A stretch of 64,000 bases of DNA from Glandiceps talaboti (lineage: Eukaryota; Hemichordata; Enteropneusta; Spengelidae), in contig NC_135561.1 of NCBI RefSeq assembly GCF_964340395.1, positions 10,122,732 through 10,186,731 on the forward strand, in the 5' to 3' direction. How positions within the stretch are numbered: position 1 is the stretch's first letter; each line of letters starts with the position of its first letter. The notes below the pieces were generated by a model that saw nothing but the letters and a program-made list of their open reading frames with translations, searched no databases and was not told where the DNA came from. Of this stretch, positions 1-12,400 are shown piece after piece. The translations under genes were made by a program, and so were the position numbers.

Positions 1-87
1 GTTCAACATGCATATGCTGATGGTTGTGTTAGTGCAGCAGAAACTTATATGATTTGGAGCAGATTGTACATCTGTCGGTCGAAATAG
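1..87 (+). CDS. 3' terminal exon of a P-loop GTPase-like paralogue (partial)
   Basis: Frame 1 is open from the first base to TAG at 85-87. Its peptide VQHAYADGCVSAAETYM resembles the C-terminus of the next gene (VEHVLDGILSAAENYM): the V, H, DG, SAAE and YM positions agree. I therefore read it as the end of an upstream tandem copy whose GTPase core lies outside the window. The last dozen residues differ from the neighbour. An AATAAA at 588-593 could be its poly(A) signal. The short length limits certainty. Confidence 0.55.
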   Translation, partial: VQHAYADGCVSAAETYMIWSRLYICRSK

Positions 88-939
88 GAATGTATACACT
101 TTACCCAGTGACGAAATAGGGCAATAATACCATATCACTTCACTGTATTAAAGTTGTTAAAATGTTATGATGCTCACCATGAAGTATGACTGATGTAAAC
201 TTTCAGATGCGTAATTATAATATTGTTATGTGAGTTTGAATGTCATTTATTATTTGCCTTGGAAACGGGTGTGGATATCCCGGGTATGTAGGGGATCAAG
301 AAAGCCAAGTGAAGTCGAGGATGGCAAGCTTTTTATTTCCTGTGCTGAGAATAGGAGGCGGGCATTTGAACAACATTTTTGACAACCAACTTTCATTGGG
401 ACTTGAAAAATCCCAGATATAGAGCTAAATCCCTTGCATAAATTATGAAATTGCAAGACTATACCCTTACAGAAGGCATTCAGTTTAAATCTGGTTTATA
501 TTACCTTGCATCCCTTTTCCATTCGTTTTTCATGTTATGACACTTGTAAATAGTGTTACAACTTTAACTTTAGATTTAAAAAAAAAAATAAAACCCTCAA
601 TGAAGAAGGCGTTATCTGGTCAAAAAAGACTAAATGGAAATAGCAATTGGATAATCTTTGTCGTTGAACATAAACCCTGAATTCATTACGGCTTAAGCCA
701 TTAATTACTGAAATGAAAACCGTCAATAATGCAAATTAGGCCAATTAATATGAAAGTCGTATGTGTGCTAGGGTTATCAATATGCTAAGTAAATTAATTA
801 CATGGTTTTTTATCACTTTTGGGATATGCAAATAAGATTAATAAGTATTCATGGAAACTAGAAAGTGACACTTTGGCGAAAATTATTGAAATTCGAAATT
901 AAATGGTTGATAGTATCATCATTCTGATTTAACTTACAG
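88..939. other. Intergenic spacer between the tandem GTPase-like copies
   Basis: No coding exon is recognised here. The stretch probably holds the 3' UTR of the upstream copy (AATAAA at 588-593) and the promoter and non-coding first exon of the next copy. The open frames on both strands near 240-456 are short and resemble nothing I know. Confidence 0.4.
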
Positions 940-946
940 GTAAAAG

Positions 947-1992
947 ATGTCAAAGGTAAAACAAATTACTCACATAGTCTTTGCATATGAGGTGAATAAT
1001 CTCAACAACCACGACCGATATATGACTTTGCGGCCAGAAGCCTTTTTAAAAAAGGAGATTCGAATTAGGCTAAGTATAGCCTTTGTCATAATGTTGAAGT
1101 GAAATAACTTTGTGTAGACATTTTGTCTGCCACCTAATACATTGAAAGCTTCTGATTTTATTTCAGTGTATCACATGTATCAGTCCTTTCAACTATGAAA
1201 GTTTGCTATTATGTTATGTTTCTGTGGCTATGTTGTTACTGTAAAACGTGTCTAGTAACGTTGCAAATGACTTACCTGCACCTTATTTACAGATTAACAA
1301 CTTTAACAGCTGTACACTTTAATATTTGTTTACATTTGTAATGGTTAATTCTTAATTACTTTGGTTACAGGTGTTCGAAACATAGCCTTTTTTGGTGCAC
1401 CGGGACATGGAAAATCATCAACTATTAATACTATCCACAAGGTGAGTAGTCAACATTAATAATTTCACTATGTTACACAGACAGAAAAACAGTACACAAT
1501 TTTTTCTACATGGTACAGTACTTTTTGTACTTTGCAGAATTTTATTCAAGATTTAAGCGAAATGCTTAACACTTTTCATTTGTGTTCCTCTAAACGATTG
1601 CCTTATGGGTTTGTCAAATAAACTGTGAACAGTGACCCCCAGAAGAACTAGAAAGGGACACATGCGTTTTACCATCACCGATGTAAATACCACATTGTAT
1701 GAAATGTAAAGGTATAAAGTTATTGAGATACAAAACAAAAGATCTGCATTATGCAATTGTTTCATTAAAACTTAAAGATAAATCAGGAAACGTATGCATT
1801 ATATTATTATCGGCAAGGCGTATACCAAGACATACAGAATTTGAAGCTTGCCTTCTTAAGCTATATATAAAGTTCAATGGATGTTTACTGAAACCTAACC
1901 GCTTCTTACCATTACATAAGGATGGTGCGTAGTACCCTTTCATCAGAATTGATGGTGTAGTGTTTGAGATATCGTATTCACAGAGACAGACT

Positions 1993-2068
<76 letters not shown>

Positions 2069-3281
2069 GGCAAGCAGGCAGGCAGACAGACAGAGGAAGG
2101 TGAAGGTAAAAAAGTGATGATGTTAGCCAGAAATTATATATCAAACTGGGAATAACTTCATACGTACCCCTTTCTAATGTAAACAGGGATGTTCTTTGTA
2201 TCTGTAAACTCTCTATCACTTTTCACTACTTTAATTTGTTCAGATGATGAAAGGAAGTCAGAAGTTCATTGCTTCAACTTGGACAGGATCAACAACAGGC
2301 ACTGAAGTCTTGTCCCAATACAAGTTCGATATGCCAGAGAGAAGTTTTACGTTCGTAGACGTGCCAGGTGCACCTCTAAAGCAGATAAGAAAGACGGGTG
2401 GAGATGCCAAGGCTGATAGCATTATTAAAAATATCCTAGATGGGAAAATGCCTGTTAACGAGAAATTGGATTATTTTGTATGGTATTCACCAAAAGCCGT
2501 GCTTAAAAACATGTGTGGCGGGACTGGAAAAATACACGGTGTTGTATTTGTACACAAAGGCACATCTACAGAAGTCGATAAAATTGGTTTAAATTTAATA
2601 TCAGTTGCACAAAAAATGGGTATGTTTTAAATCTCAATATAATACATGGTAAATCGATATCGTTTGTGCATGTGATATAGTTTTAATTGCAAATTTTAAT
2701 TCACTAAATATGATTGTCGCACTGTCGTCTCCTTATGCAATTGTTCATATGGTGTTTGACACCGTTATATATACTATTACATTGCAATCAACTAATAGGT
2801 TGTATATGTATATTTTCAGTAAAGGTACCGCCGGTGGACGCCACACTTATTCACTCACTCAAGGGTGCTACTTTTTCAGTCAATCCCTCTATGTTAGAAC
2901 ATTCCACATGAATATTTGGCATGATATATTTTCAAAATGTATTGTATCTTGTGAACGTGTTGAAAATTAGAGCTCTTCTAACACTCAGTTTTATTTGTCT
3001 GATTCTTTTATCAAGGCTTTGGTATACCAGTACTTGGTATAGTCACACACACTGACAAGTTAACACCCGAGGGAATCACTGAATCAGTTGACCATCTCTC
3101 GACTGCATCTGGTATAGATAAGGCACGCATATTCACAATATCCAATACCGATCACACTGCTCAACAACTGGAACAAGCCAGAGTTATGGGAAGCTCAAAA
3201 GAACATGTTGAACATGTGTTGGACGGAATATTGTCGGCAGCAGAGAACTACATGGCTGATGGAAAGGTGACAGTCGATTAG
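947..3281 (+). CDS. Small P-loop GTPase-like protein, four coding exons, 279 aa
   Basis: Coding exons are 947-1073, 1371-1441, 2244-2619 and 3016-3281, which join in phase to 279 residues. Exons 2-4 are firm. Exon 1 is tentative: it starts at ATG 947 just after a splice acceptor (939) with an in-frame stop between them, and uses the weak donor GTATAG. GTPase signatures are the P-loop GAPGHGKS (51-58), a G3 DVPG (105-108) and a likely G4 THTD (202-205). The family is TRAFAC-type and loosely recalls GIMAP or IFI44 GTPases, but I cannot name a subfamily. No signal peptide or membrane segment is evident. A similar C-terminus ends at base 87, so the gene belongs to a tandem pair or longer cluster. 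Such GTPases in animals are often defence-related, which is inference here. Confidence 0.72.
1981..2095. repeat. (CAGA)n microsatellite in GTPase intron 2
   Basis: About 115 bases of nearly pure CAGA tetranucleotide, decaying at the right end into CAGG variants. It lies between coding exons 2 and 3. Confidence 0.95.
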
Positions 3282-6207
3282 TGAAGAGTATTGTCCGATA
3301 AACTTCATCAGATTTGTTCACCAATTTATCAGTGATGCATTGTAAAGAGTAAACTTACATTGATCAATCGTGTATTCATTGATACTGTATTCTGATTATA
3401 CATCAGAATATTAAAATCTATGTATATGATACATTATCGTCTTGAAATTGCGAGGGTATGGAAAGTTAAATAATTTTATTGAAAGCGTTGAGATTTTGAA
3501 ACCTTTCTTCTCGAAGTTTTGTTTTCTGATACTCTTGCCATTTCCAATGATGTTACCACCTACAATGAATGGAAAATTATGGAAATCTATGTAACTAAAT
3601 AACACATCTTTACAACTTTATGACGAAGCTCTGTAAAATACAACTTGAGAAGGAGTGGTACTTTGTCTGTGTTAATTTCCTTTATTTCATGATTTCAATG
3701 TTACATTGATTTTTAGCTAGTTAATTTGCTGCTATCTAACAAAAAAACTGCTTTACCTTTCAATAGATAATAGTGCAAATTAGTTATTACTTATTACTTT
3801 CACATAACATGGATTTCAGGCGGTTCATGTTATAATTTTTCATGTCATATTAGGACTGCAGAGACAAGACCATAGACGAACGGAACATGCTACAAACAGG
3901 GAAAGTAAACTAAATGAATTGGGTTGACACAACATGTTGGAACAGACTTGTATTACACATCATGGTTTGAACAAATTTAAGGCCTCCTTACATGGACATG
4001 AAATGCCAGTGAACTGGAAATTTGTTTGTGAATTTGAACTATTATGTAAAGTGCCCATAAAACTGTTATCAAATTATGTGATGAAATACAAGTCTCTTTA
4101 CTTCCAACATGCTGCGTCAAGTGTTATTGAAAAATCCAATTCAGTTGTTTACTTTCCCTGTTTGTAACCGCTTCCATTTGTACACAGTCTGATGTTGTAT
4201 TGACGAAATAGGTATAGTGGTTGATAAACTTTCTGTAGAAGATTCTTGTATCTAAATGTCTTACCGATTTCGTGTTCTATCCTTGGCATCACATCAGGTT
4301 GTATATTTACAACAATAGCATCTTGTTTTAAATACTAAAAGTTTAGTTTACGTCAACACTTACTTATTGTAAGGACATTTTTGATATATTAAAAATCGGA
4401 AAAAGAAACGCTTAGCCTAGTATATTTGGAGAAAGTAAATCAAAGAGATTTCTTTTGGTGATAGGGATCTATTTCATCCATGTGTTGTGTTGATAGCTTG
4501 AACATTTATCAAGAAGTAGGTTGTTTGCTTTGTATTTTGTATTATAGGATGTTGTTAAATGCATGACAGTATTTGAATGTACATCTAGAAGTGAAAATAG
4601 TCAAATATACTTCTTAATGGGAAATAAGCTGATGTAAGTTTTGGGGTTTCACTTTTGCTTAATGCTTAAGAGGTATTTGCAGTATTCTACATTGATGTAT
4701 ATACTTAACCATCAAATTGAAATTTACCGAACTTGAAGCCTCATGTTAAATGATTTTAAGTTTGACTTGTACAATGTATATAATTGACAGGAATTGACAT
4801 GAAGAGAAGGGAAGGAAAGAGAAGGGAGGGGGAGAAGAGAGAGTATTTAAGTCAATAGATAACTGTAAGTCGTCAGTTCTTTAATTGTAATAACACCCAT
4901 TTCAGGTGTACCAAAAATGAACCAAGCATAAAATACTGTGAATAAAATTATTCAAACATTTATTATTCAAGTCAATTTGTCAAAATTGATTTCATGAGTA
5001 TAAATTTACATACAATCACTAACTTGTACATTATCTATTTTAAACCTAAATTAGATTACTTTTCTCAAATCAGTCACATTTCAGCAACAAGTGTCATACT
5101 CAAAGAGGTTTATTCACAAATCTCCTGCAAGAGAGTATTGGAAACATAACTAAATTGCTAAGAATGGTTTATAAAATAAAATATTTAGTGCAAATTTGTG
5201 CATGACGTACATTTGTAAATTAGGAGATTTTCTATTGAATTCTTGTTATCTGAAAAAGAATTTCACCACTTCATGCAAGTCATAAAAATAACAGTTGATT
5301 TTCAGTCGACACAATGATTCTTGCTCCTCACACTCCACATACACTACTCTAGGCATGTGTGAGAATAAGTTGACCTTGCTCTGCCCTCAAGCACAGCATA
5401 AAGTGTTATTGTATTGTGTTATAATTTTGTAATTCCTGAATGTGTACTCTAAGGTGATGGCAATTTCATAATAAATGAACCAGGTTTATGGAATTGCTAT
5501 AATTTGAAGACAGTCTTTTTCCTGTGGAAAGCAATCTTGATAGTTGTAGCCCACAGACTTGGCTGTCCAGCTTGACAATGTCATTTGCCAAGACTAAAGA
5601 CAGAGCTTGAAATTAACCTCAGAAGCTTTTCCACATGAAGCTTAGATATAAACTAAAGATGTACATGCAATTGCTTTCCCAGGCTTGTATTAGGTGTAAG
5701 GGTGGATGCAGATTTACATTTAAATGTGTTGAGCCGTGGTCAAATGGTTTTGAAATGAAAGTATTAATGAGTATTCATTCATAGCGAATTACAAGTGCTT
5801 GTCAATTTGTGACGGATACCAACACTATTTCCTGCAGTAAACATTACTAAAGCTACTTCAAATGTTGAATAGCAGGGTGTTTATAGCAAAAGGCTGGGCT
5901 AAATGTCTGATCAGATAGCGAAGTCTTATCGCTATGGTAATTCATTACATTGAATAGCAATGACCTGTTACTACACCACAACATAGAAGACTACAGGGCA
6001 AGCAGTAACTGACAAACGAGTGAATGAGATACACCACATACAATCCATATTAGTTATAACTGGCCAAAAAAATATACATTTTGTACACCACAGTCACACA
6101 CTTTTAAAATGCCGTGTCCCATTCACCTAGCTGTAGCAGAATCAGCCTTTCTCTTAAACTATAATTTACACATTCTTAAAAAGAAATAGTTTAACTTCTA
6201 TGTACAT
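3282..6207. other. Convergent intergenic region
   Basis: No coding exon is recognised between the stop codons of the GTPase-like gene (+) and DLAT (-). Poly(A)-like hexamers on both strands near 4940-4965 (AATAAA on plus, TTTATT on plus for the minus strand) could end both transcripts, which would give DLAT a 3' UTR of about 1.2 kb. A foldback element occupies 3876-4180 and a purine-rich tract lies near 4800-4845. Confidence 0.45.
3876..4180. mobile_element. MITE-like element with imperfect terminal inverted repeats
   Basis: The core ACAAACAGGGAAAGTAAAC at 3892-3910 returns as its reverse complement at 4147-4165. Weaker matching extends outward to about 3876 and 4180 and inward by about 15 bases. 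There is no transposase. The arrangement fits a non-autonomous DNA transposon of about 300 bp. Confidence 0.6.
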
Positions 6208-7770
6208 CTATAGAAGCATTGTCTGTGGTTTTTCCAGTAACTTTTTAAATTGTTGTAACCACTGTGCTCCAACTGCACCATCCACTACTCTGTGATCACA
6301 ACTGAGGGTAACATTCATAATGTTGGCTGCAGTGTATCTGGAAAAAAAAAAATTTTAAATCCTTATTTCACTGTTGTTGAATACTACTAAATTTTCACTT
6401 GGAAAGTATTTTCTCCTTTTTTGTGGTGTTGTTTTCCACTAAACATAACATTGCTTGAAAATACCTGTTAATCGAATATAATATGCACATATTCCTAAAT
6501 TAGTGAAAATTAGTTCCAGAAAAAACAGCTAAACAGCTAATTCTCATTTCAGTGAAAAGAAAATCTCTGGAAATATAGTTTTTGCAGTATACTTAATTAT
6601 GCATTCAATATGAGTTTATCAAAATCAACTTTGCACAGGCATACAGGAAAACTCCGTCTACCAATCATGTGGCCTCTCTCAAACATAGCTTTGAAAATTC
6701 GAAAATCTGGTGTACAAGAATCCTGCTGTGCAATGAAGTGAGGAATCATGGGAAGTATATTGCTTAACACCTCAAGAAAGCCAGACCAACAAATGTTGCG
6801 GCTATTGAAGACGTGTACATTTGTAACATTGTTTACTCCCAATAATTGCTCCAGGGTACAGCAGGCGTCATCTATGAAAGATTTGCCAATCTTTCTAAAG
6901 CTATTTTTATTCAAATGAGCAAAATCATGCAAAATAGATTTTATAAAGATTGGCAAATCTTTCATAGAAGATGAGTGAATCATGCAAAAAATAACAGAAA
7001 AAACTCATGAATACACTTACCCTTCCTCACTGTCTTCATCAGGAACCAATGTTTTCTGTGCACCACCTATAGCTAATATACAGGCTTGTGGTGGGTTAAT
7101 AATTGCTGTGAAATGTTTAATTCCATACATGCCTAGGTTGGAAATTGTAAACGTACCACCCTTGAAGAAGAAACACGGTATTTGATTAATTTGTGATAAG
7201 GAATTCAAATGAAACGCTGGTACAAAATGTTGAACACCATACATACATGTACAGTAGTAGATATAGTGAATGCACTGTATATGAAGATGAAGACAAGATT
7301 CTGAAAATATTCGGAAAACTGCACTTAACAAGACATTTTATCGAGTAGTCATTTTGTAATTGAAGATATCAGTATTTGGGACACCATAAGACAGTATTCT
7401 ATACATTCCATCCATTGCTTTATTTTAATACATGGATTCCACTCTCTCAGAAGTTTATCTTATCATTTTTGAAAAAAAGAAAGAAATTCATCTAGTTTCA
7501 TACTAACCATAAATTCCTTAGGTTGAATGGTGCCAGCCCTTGCCCTTTCTGCTAGTGACTTGATTTCTGAGCTAATAGTTGAAATACCCTGGAAGGAAAA
7601 CAGACTTAATGAAATAAGTGCATGCAACAAAATTGCCTTACGAATGATAACACCAAGAAATCTTACAATGACAACTAATTAGTGTATATTTGTCAATATT
7701 ATGTTTACTCCAATTACACTTTATTGCCCCCTTGCATGTACACGTGTGTGTGTATGTGTATAATATATGA

Positions 7771-7808
<38 letters not shown>

Positions 7809-9383
7809 CCAGACACACATTATTGTAAACAACATTCAGCAGTTATATTGGCAAAAACATTTTTTCTTTGGTGAGGTTAATACTGCCTCAATGATAAAAT
7901 ATTAACAAATCAGACTGATGGATTCAAACTTAAATCTGCCCTGAATCTGGTCTCTGTATGAGCACATATAACTCTAGAAGTTAGTGTAATGTTGGCCAAG
8001 ATACAGCATATCTGGAATGACAAACCATCTCAAACAATCTTACCTTAGATTGTGCACCAAATACTATAGGTGTAATGAGTCCCCTATCAGTACTAACTGC
8101 AACACACATATCTACAGTATGGTATCTAAAACGGGTAAATCACATGTTTTAAGTTATTAGGTTTTTGGGGGGGTTAGTAGTGTAATCTTACATAATAATC
8201 AGTAATCTCAAAAGATTTTCAAGTACAGCAGTATTTGCAAATAGCTAAAAAAATAAAAGGGTGTAACAAATTGTTATTTACATGGCACTTGGTAAATTTG
8301 GCAATTGGTAAGTTTGTTTTAGTAGTAATAATAATGTTGTTTTTGTAAATAGCACTTTCCCACTCTATTCTCAAAGCGCTCTACAATTATTACCTCTGGT
8401 TCGGATCTATATTGGCACAACAGCCCTTTATACTTTCTCAACTCCCTACAGAACATACAATCTACTGCAGCCTTTATAAGGATTAAAACATTCACATTCC
8501 AATCTCTATCCTACCAGGTTTTCTATTGCTTGGTTCAATACTACACTTTCGGTGCTTTCCCAGTACCTCATTTCATTATGCCTCCTTCCCCTACACATAC
8601 ACATGTACATAAACGTACACCTTGATATGCACATATATATATTTAATCATGAACTTACTGTCTGATGTATGTTTCCTGCCAGGATGAATTGGCCTCAGGA
8701 ACTTTTAGACAAGCAAGGGAAGCTGCCTTGACAATGAAGTCATTAACAGACAGTTTAAGTCCATCTTCTTTAACAACCTCATTTAAATCTTTTCTAAGTC
8801 TGTAGGAGACAACCAATCAAAATCAACATGAGGAACAAGTTTTTGGCACAGGTCAAAATAATTGATAAATTTGTCTCTACGCATTCAGACAGGGGGATGG
8901 GGGATGTATCTTTACTAACACTGCATGAGACAGTTGATGTCAACTGAGAAAATTGACATCATGGCTTCAAATAATATAGCAAACTCTGTGTTTGTGAAAG
9001 TATTGTTTGTAATATATTACTCATACTAACAGTGGGCTATTACAAAAGGAGGCAAATAAAACAATCATCAAGAAAAACAAAAAAGAATGGAACACTCAAG
9101 GCCGCCTATAGGGGTGCCACACTAATGGCTGTCATTGCAATTTCTTTCTTATACTACAGCACAATGGAAGGAATAGAAAGCATTGTGAAAGCAGGGGGGG
9201 GGGGGGGGGGGGGCAAAAGGAAAGGAAACACCTAAAGCTAACTCAGAGGGTGATAATCACCCAAATGACCAGCTATTGGAGTATACTTTCTTTCTTATAC
9301 TAAAGAAAGCAGGAGAAACTAGTACTTAAAGAGCCTAAGCTTTTCCATACATACATACATACATACATACATACATACATACA

Positions 9384-9417
<34 letters not shown>

Positions 9418-12400
9418 CATACATACATACATACATACATGTAAGTAAGAAGATTGGGGAAGTTATTATAAAGACCTCATTAAAATTACACAACCATGCA
9501 ACTAAGCAGGTGTTTCACAGAGGAAAGTCTTGCTTGGTGAGATAGCTACTTTCATCCATCTCAAAACGTTTGGAAATGAATAACTAACAGGTAATGTGAT
9601 TTCACTATGTTACACAGTTATGCTGTTATGATCATTGATCCTCTAACATAAACTGGTGCATAAGTGTAAGAAATTTGTTTTCTTCATAAGTGTAGAAATA
9701 GTATGTGCTGAAATATATAATCCAGAGTAATTTACACACCATATGAAAATATACATACATGTACATAATTATGTACAACTGTTAATATACATATATACTT
9801 ACTGCATAAGATTATCCATTCTAATATCCATAGTAAGATAATAATGTGGTGTAGACTGCTTGGATTGAGTTAGTCTTGCAGCAATTGTCTGTTTAAAAGT
9901 AAGACAATATTGAATCTAAATGTTGTAGACTTAATATCATTACTAAAACTTACAACAACACCGACATTTTGGATTAATCTTCTTTAATTAGGTGGCAGTA
10001 ATATAAACATGAGCGCATAAATAGCTACTCAGTACTGTGAGAGGCCAGAAAAGGCCAAAATCCACAACATTCAAAATTTCATGGGTATGTCTATGTCATC
10101 AAAGCTTCAGCATTCAAATCAAATATATCAGGCCATAATTACACTTTTAAACATAAAATCCTGCCACTCACATTACATGTATCTTTTACATGAACTAGAC
10201 CAGCAGGGGGTTAAAAGCCAACTAAAGAATGTTGTTACCTATCAGACTTACCTTTCTCATATTGCTAAGTTCCAAGTCACTGAAGACACCAGTTGGGGGA
10301 GCTGCTGGTGGTGATGGCATTGCAGCAGGTGTAGGTGTCACAGGTGCTGCCACCGGGGGTGCTACAGCAGGTGGTACAAACTGTTCAATATCTACAGCTA
10401 CAATTCTTCCCCCAGGACCAGTACCTGCTACTAGCTATACAAAAATCAATTGGAAGAGTTTGGTAAGTACTCCATATCGTCATATGATTTTAATACTGGA
10501 GGGTTTTCTACAGTACAAAACGTTTTTAATTTATCACCTCACAGAGATGAATCTTCATCATAGAACCATGTAAAATATTTAGTAATGAATATTGTTACTC
10601 AGCCAAAAGGTTTCTTGGAAGCAAATTGACTCAAAGTGAGCAGAAGTTTTTATTTACTACATGCAAGCATGAACCTAGTGTCAATGAACATGCATTCTCG
10701 TAATGTTAGATGTTATTATACCTTACTGTTTCAGTAATTGGCAGCATATTGCAATATTTTTGTCCAACTAATCAGTTGCGAACATTGCGTAACTGCTGAC
10801 ACAGCTTTATCTATCTATTAAATGCTACCATCTATGTGAAATACAAAAGCATCAAATAGTTTCTAGTGTAGCAAGATGCTTTTATATCATGTCATTAACA
10901 TCTGAAATATACACTCAGCTGTTACATTTTAAGCAAGTGTGTGTGTATAAATGTGTGTCTATGTGAGTGAATGAGGATGGGTGGGGTTGTATGTATGTAT
11001 GTATGTATGTGTCTGTCTATATATATGTATGTATGGATGGATGGATGGATGGATGCATGCATGCCATGTACATGTACATTTTGTATGTATGTATGTATGT
11101 ATGTATGTATGTATGTATGTATGTATGTACATGTATGTATGTATGTATCAGGGGTGAACAAATCCACTGGTCCGAGGTCCGGGACCAGTGATTTTTTTGG
11201 GCGGACCACACAAATTTGACCTTGTCTGGTCCGTCGGACCAGTACCTTAAACTGTAAATAATCATGCTAAAAAGTAGGAACAGCAACAACTGAATGTGAA
11301 CAAACAAGAAATACGATCACGATGGAGCTAAAACTACAAGCCTTGCATGACCTTTCGATGGGTCATGAAGTATTATCAGGTGACTTCCGACTTCAAACCA
11401 GCAATATGCTATAGAGAGGGGGCGTGAACTTTGACAGTTGAATGACTGGTGGTGCGTCAATACGTCATAGTAGCGGCCGTACATCGTAGTTTATTTCACT
11501 GAATCAACAACAATGTGAAATGATAGACAGGAGATAACACTCAACGCACATGTGGCTCATATCATTACTAGTAGGGACATACCGGTTTAGGGACACAAGA
11601 ATTAGGAAGACAAGAGTAATAATTTCATTGTATAATAATTAAAATGTATCAAACGAAACATTTTATTTGCTATCATACTGTCAGCATTGATTGTATTATT
11701 GTTTTTATTCATAAAGGAGCTTCAAATGATTTATAATAGAACCCCTTTCATGAAATGAAGTCATCCAAATGACGCACAAACTTCATGTTATCCCACAAAA
11801 GTCCGGGACAAAAGTTACCAAGTTTGTCCACTGGGCAAGTGAATAACAAAGGTTTCATCATTTTTGCCAACCTCAGTTACTTCCATGATAGCAATCACTG
11901 ACTGTCATCTTGGTTTTTCCAATGACTTACAAGGGTTGACAATACCATACCAGTCCTCCTGCATTGCTTTCTGCAATATGCTGGTCTCGAACCTCAGATG
12001 CAGAGCTCAGATGTGTGCACACATGTTGCTCATTCCATTTCGGGTGTGTGGGTTGCTTGTTAGACACATAACACAAATGCACTCCAAATCTGAGCATTTA
12101 TGCTGCTTATTATCGTTTACTTTGTAATAGATAAAAGATTACACGATCAAAAATATACACCACCTGTTTTATTTTCTCCTTGCATGTAATTTAGGTGTAA
12201 CTAAAAATAATGTGTTAAGATCAACCCTAGACAGAAATGGTATGCGCCAAGGCATTTCCCACGATATCTTATCTGTTACTATCTGTAAACATAGGACGTC
12301 AGTGTCCACACTACGGTAGTACCTCTCAAATAAACGACCATTTCCCAAGTAGATTTGCTGTGTAATGTGTGGCTATCCATCTCGTAAATAATTTAGACCC

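Noticed and set aside
1749-2219. 156-codon minus-strand frame
   Set aside because: Its core is the CAGA repeat read as Cys-Leu-Ser-Val. It lies in an intron of the GTPase-like gene.
11864-12127. 87-codon frame as the hAT transposase
   Set aside because: No hAT dimerisation or DDE motifs are visible, and it is far too short.
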